From Paenibacillus oenotherae (GTDB lineage: Bacteria; Bacillota; Bacilli; Paenibacillales; Paenibacillaceae), in assembly GCF_019443105.1 (NCBI RefSeq), contig NZ_JAHZIJ010000022.1, positions 1-64,000 on the forward strand: a stretch of 64,000 nt of DNA. The letters are read 5' to 3'. A program made the translations under genes and the position numbers. Within the stretch, counting starts at the first letter, position 1, and each line of letters starts with the position of its first letter. The notes under the pieces are model-generated. The model was not told the DNA's origin, searched no databases, and saw nothing but the letters and a program-made list of their open reading frames with translations. Shown one piece after another: positions 40,853 through 48,903 of the stretch.

Positions 40853-41614
40853 TTAGCTCCTGTCCATGCCCTGCATGACAGAGGTTGACGTTGCGACGAA
40901 TCCATAGCATTGCTTCGTGTTGTACAAGGTGGCCTCCAGACAGAACGCCGGGGAGGTCGTTGCCGCGCAATCCTCCAGCAATATGGCGTCATAGCCGAGA
41001 CAGACCGCATCCTCCAGCGTTGCCATTACACATTGATCGATATTGACACCCGTGAAGAATAATGTCTGAATGCCCAGGTTGCGCAGAATAGAATCCAGCG
41101 GCGTATCCCAGAATCCGCTCATCCGGTACTTGTCCACCCGAATATCGGTTGGCTCGGCATGGAGCACATCCACAAGAGCCGCTCCCCAGCCGTCCTTCTG
41201 GAGGACAGGCGAGCCATTGCCCGGAAGGGGATCGCCAAGACCGTGCCCAACACCGGATGATTTGTACACATGCTGCAGGGATGGGCTGATGTTCAGATGA
41301 TCCGCGCGGTTGCCCCAATTGACCCACAGCACGGGGACGTTCTCGCGACGCAGCACAGGCAGCAGCCGATTGAGCCGCTCTACGGGACGAACCGCCGGAG
41401 CAATATCAACGCCGATATGATGCAGCCAGCCACCCTCTGTACAGAAATCATTCTGCATATCAATGACGATAATAGCCGACTTGTTGAGATCTACCGTTAC
41501 CTCCTGCGGCTCCGCGGCGAAGGTAACGGGACGGACAGGGAGAGCAGGACTTGTAAGGTCCGCCAGGCGCTCATTCACCATCCAATGTCTCCTGCCCGTT
41601 CCGAGCTTGTTCAT
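40853..41614 (-). CDS. Isochorismatase-like cysteine hydrolase
   Basis: 253 residues. The cysteine-hydrolase triad is visible: Asp in IIVIDMQNDFCTEGGW, Lys in VDKYRMSGFWDTPLDSIL, and nucleophile Cys in FFTGVNIDQCVMATLEDA. The family includes nicotinamidase, maleamate amidase and the RutB ureidoacrylate amidohydrolase. The long N-terminus and general layout are nearest the RutB-like group, by eye. ATG 41614 has an AGGGATGGGGTGA leader. It is the first enzyme gene after the transporter genes in the operon. Confidence 0.86.
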   Translation of the reverse strand: MNKLGTGRRHWMVNERLADLTSPALPVRPVTFAAEPQEVTVDLNKSAIIVIDMQNDFCTEGGWLHHIGVDIAPAVRPVERLNRLLPVLRRENVPVLWVNWGNRADHLNISPSLQHVYKSSGVGHGLGDPLPGNGSPVLQKDGWGAALVDVLHAEPTDIRVDKYRMSGFWDTPLDSILRNLGIQTLFFTGVNIDQCVMATLEDAVCLGYDAILLEDCAATTSPAFCLEATLYNTKQCYGFVATSTSVMQGMDRS

Positions 41615-41630
41615 GCCTTCACCCCATCCC

Positions 41631-42683
41631 TTATTGGGCCGGAAGGAATTCAGTTGTGAACGCCTGGGTCACATCCTGATCCTTCTTCAGCAGATCAACG
41701 AATTTCATCGCATCGTACAGCTCCGCCCAGCGCGCTTCCGTCATGAAGCCAATACCGCCCTTAGCAGCGTCGCCATCTGTCGTTAACGGCGTTTGAATTT
41801 CCCAGCCATACTTCGCGCCGTCCATATCCAGATCGCGGTTCTCCTCCTTCATCCTGTCATGAGCCGCCGCAGGGTCCGCATTGTAGCTCTCCCAGCCCTT
41901 GATCGACGCCTGCACGAACGCTTTGACGATGTCAGGATTCTCTTTGATATACTTCTCCGTTGTAAAAATAACATCAGGATACGGATTGAAGCCGGAATCC
42001 GAGTTCAGCTTGTAGCTGACGTCGAAGCCTTCCTTCTTCGCATAGAACGGCTCATTCGTCGCATAGCCCTGTTGAACGGCGTTCTTATCGGCAAGGAACG
42101 CATTCAATGTGCCGTTATAAGCGACTTCCTTCGCCTGCACATTGTATTTCTTCTTAATATATTCCCAATAAGCGACACCGGGCTGAATAATAACGGTCTT
42201 GCCATTCAGATCCGAGTAATCGTTGAATTCCATATCCGAGTGGAACAGCAGCGATTGCGGACTTTTTTGGAAAATAGCGGCCACGCCTACGAGCGGAATG
42301 CCATTCTCGCGCGCCTGCAATATTTCGTAGCCCTGTGCAATGCCGAATTCCGCTTTGCCGGAGGCAACCAGCTGAATATACGATACGCTTGCCCCGCCTT
42401 GCTGTGTCTCAACCTTCAAGCCTGCCTCTTCATAATAGCCTTTAATATCGGCTTCATACTGGCCGCCGAACTCCGGCCCTGCATACCATTGCAGCACTTG
42501 CTTGACCTCTGTCAGCTCCTTGGGCTTGTCTGCCGATCCTGTATTCTCCGCTCCCGACGGCGCTCCGCCGTTTTCTGTGCCGTTTCCTTTGTTATTCTCC
42601 GTGTTGCCGCATGCAGACAAGACAAGCACCGTAACCATCAGCAAACTTAAGACGAGTCCAAGCGTTGATTTTGATTTTCTCAT
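41631..42683 (-). CDS. ABC transporter substrate-binding lipoprotein (SsuA/THI5-like)
   Basis: 350 residues from ATG 42683 (AGAGGGG upstream). Lipoprotein signal LVLSAC, a low-complexity linker, then an NMT1/THI5-like domain: LQWYAGPEFGGQYEADIKGYYEEAGLKVE, GKAEFGIAQGYEILQAREN, LNGKTVIIQPG. Such proteins feed SsuBC/ThiXZ-type importers for alkanesulfonates, pyrimidines or other small N- or S-compounds. Its position beside hydrolase genes suggests it binds the compound they degrade. Confidence 0.88.
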   Translation of the reverse strand: MRKSKSTLGLVLSLLMVTVLVLSACGNTENNKGNGTENGGAPSGAENTGSADKPKELTEVKQVLQWYAGPEFGGQYEADIKGYYEEAGLKVETQQGGASVSYIQLVASGKAEFGIAQGYEILQARENGIPLVGVAAIFQKSPQSLLFHSDMEFNDYSDLNGKTVIIQPGVAYWEYIKKKYNVQAKEVAYNGTLNAFLADKNAVQQGYATNEPFYAKKEGFDVSYKLNSDSGFNPYPDVIFTTEKYIKENPDIVKAFVQASIKGWESYNADPAAAHDRMKEENRDLDMDGAKYGWEIQTPLTTDGDAAKGGIGFMTEARWAELYDAMKFVDLLKKDQDVTQAFTTEFLPAQ

Positions 42684-42775
42684 GATGTATAACCCCTCTG
42701 CCATATAGTTGGTTTCCCTGCTCCTGCTGCCGATTCTTGATCGCTCGCTAATTGCCGCTTCCTGACCGCTAATCG

Positions 42776-43639
42776 CTAGTTCTCCATCTCAACGCTTGAT
42801 TCATGCCAGTTGCGGAGAATTAAGCTTGAGATCATATTGACGAGAATAAACACGATGAATCCCATGACACATGATACTATTGCAGCCGCGAACAGATAAT
42901 CCATTCTGAGCTGTGTAGCCGCAACCGTAATGACATAGCCCAGTCCGCCGTCACTCCCTCCGATCCCTGCCTGATATTCGCCGACGATTGTGCCGATGAC
43001 GGCTGCACCGCTTGATATTTTCATCCCCGTAAGAATATACGGAGTGGCGAACGGAATGCGCAGCCTCCACAGCTTCTGCCACCAGGAGGCGCGATAGAGC
43101 GTCATCAGATTAACCAGATTATGCTCTGTTGACAATAAGCCGGTTAATGTATTCGTAATGATCGGGAATACGGATACGATGAATGAGATAAGCAGAATAG
43201 AATTAAGTCCAGGCCCCATCCACACGATGATAATTGGAGCAATGGATACGACAGGCACGGTTTGCAGCACGACCGCGTAAGGATAGATGCTTCTCTCTAC
43301 AACCTTCGACTGCGCCATCAATATGGCAACCAGCACGCCAACGACGATACTGAGCGCGAAGCCGCCCATCGATGCGATGAAGGTCATGTAGCTTGCCTGC
43401 ATCAGGCTTGAGAAATTATCAACCATCGCTTGGGCGATCCGCGTGGGGACAGGCAGCAAATACGGCTCGATGCCGAACAACTTGTTGCTGCTTTGCCATA
43501 GAGCAAGAATGAAGAGAAACAGCAGCACCGGCGGCGCATAGCCCTTCAGCTTCTTCAGCCTCTTTCCCTTATTCGCTATCCTCACAGCAGGCGCGTAAGC
43601 TTCCGTTCCGGCTTGTCTTTCTTCCACAGCTGTAATCAT
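42776..43639 (-). CDS. ABC importer permease (SsuC/TauC-type)
   Basis: 287 residues, about six membrane segments. The binding-protein-dependent transport motif is TLYRASWWQKLWRLRIPFATPYILTGMKISSGAAVIGTIVGEYQAG, as in SsuC/TauC. The cytoplasmic N-terminus is charged (EERQAGTEAYAPAVRIANKGKRLKKLKGY). It lies nine bases after the ATPase gene and 92 bases before the binding-protein gene. Confidence 0.9.
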   Translation of the reverse strand: MITAVEERQAGTEAYAPAVRIANKGKRLKKLKGYAPPVLLFLFILALWQSSNKLFGIEPYLLPVPTRIAQAMVDNFSSLMQASYMTFIASMGGFALSIVVGVLVAILMAQSKVVERSIYPYAVVLQTVPVVSIAPIIIVWMGPGLNSILLISFIVSVFPIITNTLTGLLSTEHNLVNLMTLYRASWWQKLWRLRIPFATPYILTGMKISSGAAVIGTIVGEYQAGIGGSDGGLGYVITVAATQLRMDYLFAAAIVSCVMGFIVFILVNMISSLILRNWHESSVEMEN

Positions 43640-43648
43640 AGAAGCACC

Positions 43649-44479
43649 TCACAGTAGACTTGAAATCGATGCAGACAACTCAGTGAATGCGATAGAGGAG
43701 CGGAATTCATCCCCTCTAGGATAAGGATGGTCAATAGCGACAATCTCCCTGATTCTGCCCGGGTGCGCCCGCATTGCGACCACCTTGGTTGATAGAAAGA
43801 CCGCTTCCTGCACATTATGGGTAACGAAAACAACGGTAATCCCCGTGTCCTTCCAGATGTGGAGCAGCTCGCTGTTCAAGCGGTAGCGCGTCATTTCGTC
43901 CAATGCGCCAAAGGGCTCGTCCATCAGCAATAGCTTGGGCCCTGACGCCAGCGCCCTGGCGATGGATACTCGCATCTTCATCCCGCCGGACAGCTGGCGC
44001 GGATAAGCGTCCGCATATTTCTCCAGACCGACCATCTTGAGCTTCTCCAGCGCGGCCGCCTCGCGTTCCGCCTTGGGAACCTTCCTCAGTGCCAGCGGCA
44101 AAGTCACATTGTCCAGCACGGTTCGCCACGGCATTAACGTTGCGTCCTGGAACACGTAGGACAACCCGCTGTCCCTGCTGCCCTTGCTCTTCGCATCACC
44201 GCTTGCGATCTCTACGCTGCCCGCCGAATAATCGCCCAAGCCCGCTATAATTCGCAGCAAGGTGGATTTACCGCAGCCGGATGGGCCAACGATGGATACA
44301 AATTCGCCTTCCTGTATATCGAGTGAGACATGATCGATAGCCAATACGCCGGTATTATACTGCTTGCGAATTCCCTTCAGCTTTACGATACTCCTGACAG
44401 AGGATTGTGTAACATTACCTTCCAAAACTTTCTCTTTGTAAGCATGATCTTCCGTTTCTTTACTTTTTGACTGTATCAT
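43649..44479 (-). CDS. ABC importer ATP-binding protein (SsuB/TauB-type)
   Basis: 276 residues from ATG 44479, with GAGGTG upstream (a GTG at 44482 is adjacent). Walker A GPSGCGKST, Q-loop YVFQDATLMPWRTVLDNV, signature QLSGGMKMRVSIARAL, Walker B LLLMDEPFGALD and switch VTHNVQEAV are all present and canonical for nitrate/sulfonate/taurine-type ATPases. It is first gene of the eight-gene operon; two palindromic elements lie upstream. Confidence 0.92.
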   Translation of the reverse strand: MIQSKSKETEDHAYKEKVLEGNVTQSSVRSIVKLKGIRKQYNTGVLAIDHVSLDIQEGEFVSIVGPSGCGKSTLLRIIAGLGDYSAGSVEIASGDAKSKGSRDSGLSYVFQDATLMPWRTVLDNVTLPLALRKVPKAEREAAALEKLKMVGLEKYADAYPRQLSGGMKMRVSIARALASGPKLLLMDEPFGALDEMTRYRLNSELLHIWKDTGITVVFVTHNVQEAVFLSTKVVAMRAHPGRIREIVAIDHPYPRGDEFRSSIAFTELSASISSLL

Positions 44480-44549
44480 CACATCACCTCGTTCGAAACG
44501 TCAGCTTTTTTTCTTTATTATAACGATGTGTTTTCACAACGTCAACCTT

Positions 44550-44697
44550 TTATGTTAGATTAACTAACATAAATAACTCCTTTGAATACCTATAAAATAC
44601 CATTTATGGTTTAATTAAGTTTATTTTATCGTCGAAAACAACGAAAATCACATCTTGTCATGGTATCATCCATCTTTTAAGTTATATTATCTAACAT
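44550..44697. promoter_or_regulatory. Palindromic operator candidates upstream of the catabolic operon
   Basis: A perfect 9-bp inverted repeat TTATGTTAG-ATTAA-CTAACATAA (44550-44572) lies about 70 bases before the ATPase start. A related half-degenerate copy TATTATCTAACATA is at 44684-44697. Between them on the minus strand are GATTTTCGTTGT (44649-44638) and ATACCATG (44666-44659), both repeated upstream of the Lrp gene at 46348-46366. Confidence 0.55.
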
Positions 44698-44716
44698 AGA
44701 ACACAGACTTAGACAA

Positions 44717-46297
44717 CTACCAGCCTATCGCCGCACCATCACAGCGCGGATCTGTTCCTCCAGTCAAGAAGCCGTCCGTATCAACCGATATGGCATGCGC
44801 ATGCCCCATAATCCCATCGAAATCCCCCATAACACGGACACTATGCCCTGAACGGGACAGCCCTGCAGCTATCTGACGGTCAATCCGCCCCTCCAGCTTC
44901 AATTCCTGTGTAGGCTTGCCCCATGTCCTCCCCCACACCCATCGCGGCTCATCAATCGCTTGCTGAGGATTCATCCCGTAATCAATCATGCGGGTTAACA
45001 GAGCGGTCTGCGTCTGAGGCTGGCCCTCCCCGCCCTGTGTGCCGTACAGATAGCGCGGTTTTCCATTGAGGCAAGCCATGGCAGGCATCAAAGTATGGAA
45101 GGTGCGCTTATGCGGCTGCAAGCAGTTGACATGGGCAGGATCGAGCGAGAAGAAGGAGCCGCGATTCTGCAGCAGAATGCCCGTCTCCCCCGCCACAACG
45201 CCTGAACCAAATTCAAAATATAAGCTCTGGATAAAAGAAACCGCGTTCCCCTCACCGTCAACAACTGCCGCATAAGCCGTGTCACTGCCGACCGGTTCCG
45301 TCTGGATCTCGCATGCCTTGTCCATATGAATGCTTCGCGCAAGCTCCGCCGCATAAGAATTACTGAGCAATCTTTCGAGCGGAACCGCCGAGAACTCGGG
45401 GTCAGTCAAATACTTGTTGCGGTCGCGGAAGCTCAGCTTCAACGCCTCAATGAGGAGATGATAATAGTCATAGGAGCCGTGCTCGACACTTTGGAAATCA
45501 AAATGCTCCAGAATCTGCAGCGCCATAATGCCCACGAAGCCCTGTGAATTCGGAGGCAGTTGATAGACAGAATGTCCGCGATACGAGCCGACAATGGGCT
45601 CCACCCAATTCCCCGCATGATCGGCAAAGTCATCCCTTGTCAGCAGACCGCCCTCCGCGCCAAGGAATCGCACTATTTCTTCTGCAATAGGCCCTTTATA
45701 GAAAGCATCCCTGCCTCCTGCAGCGACCCCCTTGAGCGATTCCGCCAGGCCTGCCTGGATGAACCGCTGACCAACCGCCTTTATCCCTCCGCCCGGCAGG
45801 TAAATGCCGCTCGCCGGAACGCTTTGCGAAAGCACTGCCTCATTCAGCACCGTGTTCTCATATTGATCCTTGGACATCGGGAATCCTTCTGCTGCATATT
45901 GGATCGCAGGCTGAAGCACATCCGCGAAGCTCAATCTCCCATATTCTCTATGAACAGCCTCCCAGGCATCTACCATGCCCGGAACTGTAATCGCGCTTCT
46001 CGCCCCGCGCACCGGAATAGCGGCTTCGCCTTCAAAGGCATCGATATTCGCCCTGTAGCCAGAACGCCCACTTCCGTTATAGGCTCTTACCTTGCCCTCG
46101 CCACTATGGCAGGACAACCAGAAGGAATCGCCGCCTAGTCCCGTCATATGCGGATAAACAACCGCGAGACAAGCGCTGACAGCAATCGCCGCATCATAAG
46201 CGTTGCCGCCCCTCTCCAGCATGCGCGCTCCCGCCGCTGAAGCGAGATAATGCGGACTTACAACCATTGTTCGCGTACCCATAACCGGCTTCCCCAT
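44717..46297 (-). CDS. ywrD: Gamma-glutamyltransferase-like protein (YwrD type)
   Basis: 526 residues of the Ntn-hydrolase GGT family. The start GTRTMVVSPHYLASAAGARMLERGGNAYDAAIAVSACLAVVYPHMTGLGGDSFWL, a GVAAGGRDAFYKGPIAEEIV stretch and the processing site GSDTAYAAVVDGEGNAVSFIQSLYFEFGSG are visible. The nucleophile is the Thr in SDTAY. There is no signal peptide, so unlike secreted Ggt it should be cytoplasmic, as is B. subtilis YwrD. It is divergent from the Lrp-type regulator followed by split chromate transporter genes, the same gene set as ywrDCBA. The substrate is probably a gamma-glutamyl or acyl-amide compound. Confidence 0.87.
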   Translation of the reverse strand: MGKPVMGTRTMVVSPHYLASAAGARMLERGGNAYDAAIAVSACLAVVYPHMTGLGGDSFWLSCHSGEGKVRAYNGSGRSGYRANIDAFEGEAAIPVRGARSAITVPGMVDAWEAVHREYGRLSFADVLQPAIQYAAEGFPMSKDQYENTVLNEAVLSQSVPASGIYLPGGGIKAVGQRFIQAGLAESLKGVAAGGRDAFYKGPIAEEIVRFLGAEGGLLTRDDFADHAGNWVEPIVGSYRGHSVYQLPPNSQGFVGIMALQILEHFDFQSVEHGSYDYYHLLIEALKLSFRDRNKYLTDPEFSAVPLERLLSNSYAAELARSIHMDKACEIQTEPVGSDTAYAAVVDGEGNAVSFIQSLYFEFGSGVVAGETGILLQNRGSFFSLDPAHVNCLQPHKRTFHTLMPAMACLNGKPRYLYGTQGGEGQPQTQTALLTRMIDYGMNPQQAIDEPRWVWGRTWGKPTQELKLEGRIDRQIAAGLSRSGHSVRVMGDFDGIMGHAHAISVDTDGFLTGGTDPRCDGAAIGW

Positions 46298-46347
46298 CCC
46301 ATCCCCTCGCCTTATGATAGATTAGATGACATTTAATGAACACAAAA

Positions 46348-46366
46348 ATACCATGATTTTCGTTGT
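46348..46366 (+). promoter_or_regulatory. Shared motif upstream of the Lrp-type regulator
   Basis: ATACCATG overlapping GATTTTCGTTGT (46355-46366) lies in the divergent region between ywrD and the Lrp gene. The same two words occur on the minus strand upstream of the eight-gene catabolic operon (44638-44666). It is a candidate binding site for the Lrp-type regulator. Confidence 0.4.
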
Positions 46367-46518
46367 CGATGCAACTATAAATTGATTTTTCGCAATTGAA
46401 TGCGTAATTTTTCATTGAAATCGTATGTTTTTCGATATATATTAGATCAAAGAGTAAGTAAAACTAACCTATCTCGTTACATTCGAGAATGCCACACTAT
46501 CCCTAGGAGCTGATTCAT

Positions 46519-46992
46519 ATGCCTATAAATGACATCCCGCCTGTACTAATCGATGAAGTTGACCGCAAAATTATAGCCGCGCTCAATAAAAATGGAAGAA
46601 TATCTTACACTGACCTTGCCAAAGAGATCGGGCTATCCCGTGTAGCCGTACAAGCACGCATCAATGCACTGATGGAGACAGGGGTCATTGAACGATTCAC
46701 AGCCGTCATTAATCCGGAGAAAATCGGCATTCATGTGTCTGCTTTTTTCAATGTAGAGGTGGAGCCCAAATGCCTTCAGGCAGTGGCAGACCGATTGTCT
46801 GAGGAGCCAGTAGTAACAAGCCTCTATCATATGACAGGCCCGAGCAAGCTTCATATGCACGGATTGTTTATGAATAATCAGGAGATGGAAAACTTTATGA
46901 AGGAGAAATTGTACCCGCTTCCGGGAATAATGAGCGTGGACTGCCAAGTATTGATTACGAGGTATAAAAGCCGTATGGGAATGAGGTTGTAG
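46519..46992 (+). CDS. ywrC: Lrp/AsnC-family regulator (YwrC type)
   Basis: 157 residues. N-terminal AsnC HTH ([59 protein letters not shown]) and C-terminal RAM ligand-binding domain ([45 protein letters not shown]). ATG 46519 follows AGGAGC. It is divergent from the GGT-like gene and five bases upstream of the chromate transporter genes. In B. subtilis the equivalent gene precedes ywrBA and regulates chromate transport; the inducer here is unknown. Confidence 0.88.
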   Translation: MPINDIPPVLIDEVDRKIIAALNKNGRISYTDLAKEIGLSRVAVQARINALMETGVIERFTAVINPEKIGIHVSAFFNVEVEPKCLQAVADRLSEEPVVTSLYHMTGPSKLHMHGLFMNNQEMENFMKEKLYPLPGIMSVDCQVLITRYKSRMGMRL

Positions 46993-46997
46993 ACGCG

Positions 46998-47585
46998 ATG
47001 GCAGACTCTAATGAGCAAGGCTCCTATGGACAAATCGTGTGGGCTATGGCCAAAACAGGAATTCTTGGGTATGGCGGCGGGCCATCTGTCATTCCGCTCA
47101 TCCGCTATGAGGCCGTTACCCGCTATCGCTGGCTGGGAGATGAGGAGTTCGGCGAGACGCTCGCCATCGCCAACGCGCTGCCAGGGCCTATCGCAACGAA
47201 GATCGCCGCTTACCTGGGATATAGACAGAAGGGAGTCGCAGGCGCATGTGCAGCTGTATTGGCTCATATACTGCCTTCGGCAATTGCTATGATCAGCCTG
47301 TTATCTGTTGTGACTCTATTAAGCAGCTCCAGTGTCATGCAAGGAATGATCGCGGCTGTTGTCCCTGTTGTCGCTGTCATGCTCGGCATGATGGCCTATG
47401 AATTTGGCGAGCGCGCTGTGAAAGGACTTGGCAAAGCGCTTGGTATTGTATTCTTCGCCGTCTCCTTCCTGCTCCTGCAGACCTTCCAAGTGCATCCGGC
47501 GATTGTCGTCGTTATTTTCCTGGCGTATGGCGCCATTCATATGAAGGCCATGACACGATTTAAGAACTCAGCCTGGTTCAAATAA
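46998..47585 (+). CDS. ywrB: Short-chain chromate transporter, N-terminal-type subunit
   Basis: 195 residues, about five or six hydrophobic segments, a single CHR domain: YGGGPSVIPLIRYEAVTRYRWLGDEEFGETLAIANALPGPIATKIAAYLGYRQKGVAGA is the classical CHR signature. Long ChrA proteins have two such domains; in Bacilli they are split into two proteins that work together. ATG 46998 has a start close to the regulator stop. It is followed 30 bases later by the partner gene. The exported ion is chromate in B. subtilis. Confidence 0.9.
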   Translation: MADSNEQGSYGQIVWAMAKTGILGYGGGPSVIPLIRYEAVTRYRWLGDEEFGETLAIANALPGPIATKIAAYLGYRQKGVAGACAAVLAHILPSAIAMISLLSVVTLLSSSSVMQGMIAAVVPVVAVMLGMMAYEFGERAVKGLGKALGIVFFAVSFLLLQTFQVHPAIVVVIFLAYGAIHMKAMTRFKNSAWFK

Positions 47586-47615
47586 AGGGATACAACAAGA
47601 GAAGGAAGATGCAGC

Positions 47616-48158
47616 ATGGACTGGTTAGAGCTGATTATCGGTTTTTTCATTGCCAATGTGCTTGGGTATGGCGGAGGCCCCTCCTCCATTCCGCTTATGT
47701 ATCAAGAGATCGTCGTTCATCACAGATGGACAAGCGATCATGATTTCTCTAACATTCTGGCGCTGGGCAACGCCTTGCCGGGGCCTATCGCAACGAAGAT
47801 CGCCGCCTATGTCGGCTATGATGTAGCCGGCGTCGCAGGTGCTGTTGCCGCGCTTGCCGCCACGATCGTACCCTCTGCAGCCGCACTCATCATACTGCTT
47901 CGAATTATGCAGCGGCACCGCCAATCTCCGGTGGTCAAAGGCATGACGCTGCTCGTCCAGCCCGTAATCGCCATCATGATGCTGCTGCTCACCTGGACGA
48001 TGGGCGTCGCCTCCTATGAGTCGATAGGCATCTGGCAATCGCTAGGCATTGCCGCCGTCGCATTCTGGGCGATGGCGATCAAGAAGATCCACCCCGCAAT
48101 CGTCATCGTCTGCGCATTCGCTTATGGCGGCCTGATTTTGTCGCAATTCAGCGTCTAA
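47616..48158 (+). CDS. ywrA: Short-chain chromate transporter, C-terminal-type subunit
   Basis: 180 residues, paralogous to the previous gene: NVLGYGGGPSSIPLMYQEIVVHHRWTSDHDFSNILALGNALPGPIATKIAAYVGYDVAGVAGA. About five hydrophobic segments. ATG 47616 follows AAGGAAG. The pair is expected to form a heteromeric transporter. The next feature is a long perfect hairpin at 48203-48258. Confidence 0.9.
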   Translation: MDWLELIIGFFIANVLGYGGGPSSIPLMYQEIVVHHRWTSDHDFSNILALGNALPGPIATKIAAYVGYDVAGVAGAVAALAATIVPSAAALIILLRIMQRHRQSPVVKGMTLLVQPVIAIMMLLLTWTMGVASYESIGIWQSLGIAAVAFWAMAIKKIHPAIVIVCAFAYGGLILSQFSV

Positions 48159-48202
48159 GGGACGGTCGCTGATAACGGAATGGGGATAGGCTGCGGCCGC
48201 TG

Positions 48203-48258
48203 TTAAACATCGTGTTCTTGTGAATTGGCACCCCACTAGGGGAGAACACGATGTTTAA
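48203..48258. terminator. Long perfect hairpin after the chromate transporter genes
   Basis: 16-bp perfect arms TTAAACATCGTGTTCT (48203-48218) and AGAACACGATGTTTAA (48243-48258) with a 24-base loop that contains a nested CCCC/GGGG pairing. It has no T-run, so it may be a processing or stabilising structure as much as a terminator. Confidence 0.6.
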
Positions 48259-48399
48259 AGGCGGAGGTCAACTCCTTCGCCCCTCCTCCAAGACCGTTGA
48301 CGAAGGCAGGCCCGGCTCATCCGAATCTCCCTGTACCTTCATACAGTCGCCTTGAGCAACAGTGGATCTGCTCCTCTCCCAGATCGCAGCCATTCTCTT

Positions 48400-48820
48400 C
48401 GGCGCCATAACTGCTTCGGCAATAACCGTTCCCGGAAGGTTCCCCAGCGTTGCCCTTCTCCTTCTCCTTCTCCTTCTCCTTCTCCTTCTCCAAGTGTGGT
48501 TTGAAGATAAAGTGAAGGAGCAAGAAGCCCCAAGAAGCCTGCGAATGTGCATGAATTTCGGCTGGAAGACGCCATAATAGTTAAATTCCTGCGATCACGC
48601 ATGAATTTGAGGAAAAATCGGCCGATAAAGGAAAATGAAGGTGAAATGCCTGCACTCTGGCAGGCATTTCACCTTCATGGGGCCAGAAACGAGCAAATTA
48701 ATGCCGTTTCGCATGTTTCGCCTAGCTCGCTTCCCGCAGCTCGCGGCTCGCATCTCACGTCTCGCATGTCTCGCATCTCTCGCATCTCTCGCACGTCTCG
48801 CATGTCTCGGCGTTCCAATG
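48400..48820 (+). repeat. Intergenic four-module CCTGC hairpin repeat, extended form (copy 3)
   Basis: Modules: 48538-48553 (CCTGCGAATGTGCATG), 48587-48603, a 44-base hairpin with perfect 19-bp arms ATGAAGGTGAAATGCCTGC (48635-48653, 48660-48678), and 48702-48717 (CCGTTTCGCATGTTTCG). Flanking sequence is homologous, in reverse, to 53085-53360. It contains a (CTTCTC)n microsatellite at about 48454-48491 and ends in a run of CTCGCAT/CTCGCAC words (48745-48815). No gene is seen between 48159 and 48903. Confidence 0.85.
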
Positions 48821-48903
48821 ACGGATCGTCCTCTGGCGAGGAGTAACACGAGTGAGTCCAACCCATTAAAATACACAAAAGATCTTTTCTCCACGCTGCC
48901 ATT

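Noticed and set aside
41793-42650. 285-codon plus-strand frame over the substrate-binding protein gene
   Set aside because: Antisense shadow of a well-supported lipoprotein gene with its own ribosome binding site and operon context.
48400-48820. Insertion sequence or MITE with target-site duplication
   Set aside because: Copies share internal hairpins but no common terminal inverted repeats or flanking duplications could be seen, so a transposon label is not supported.
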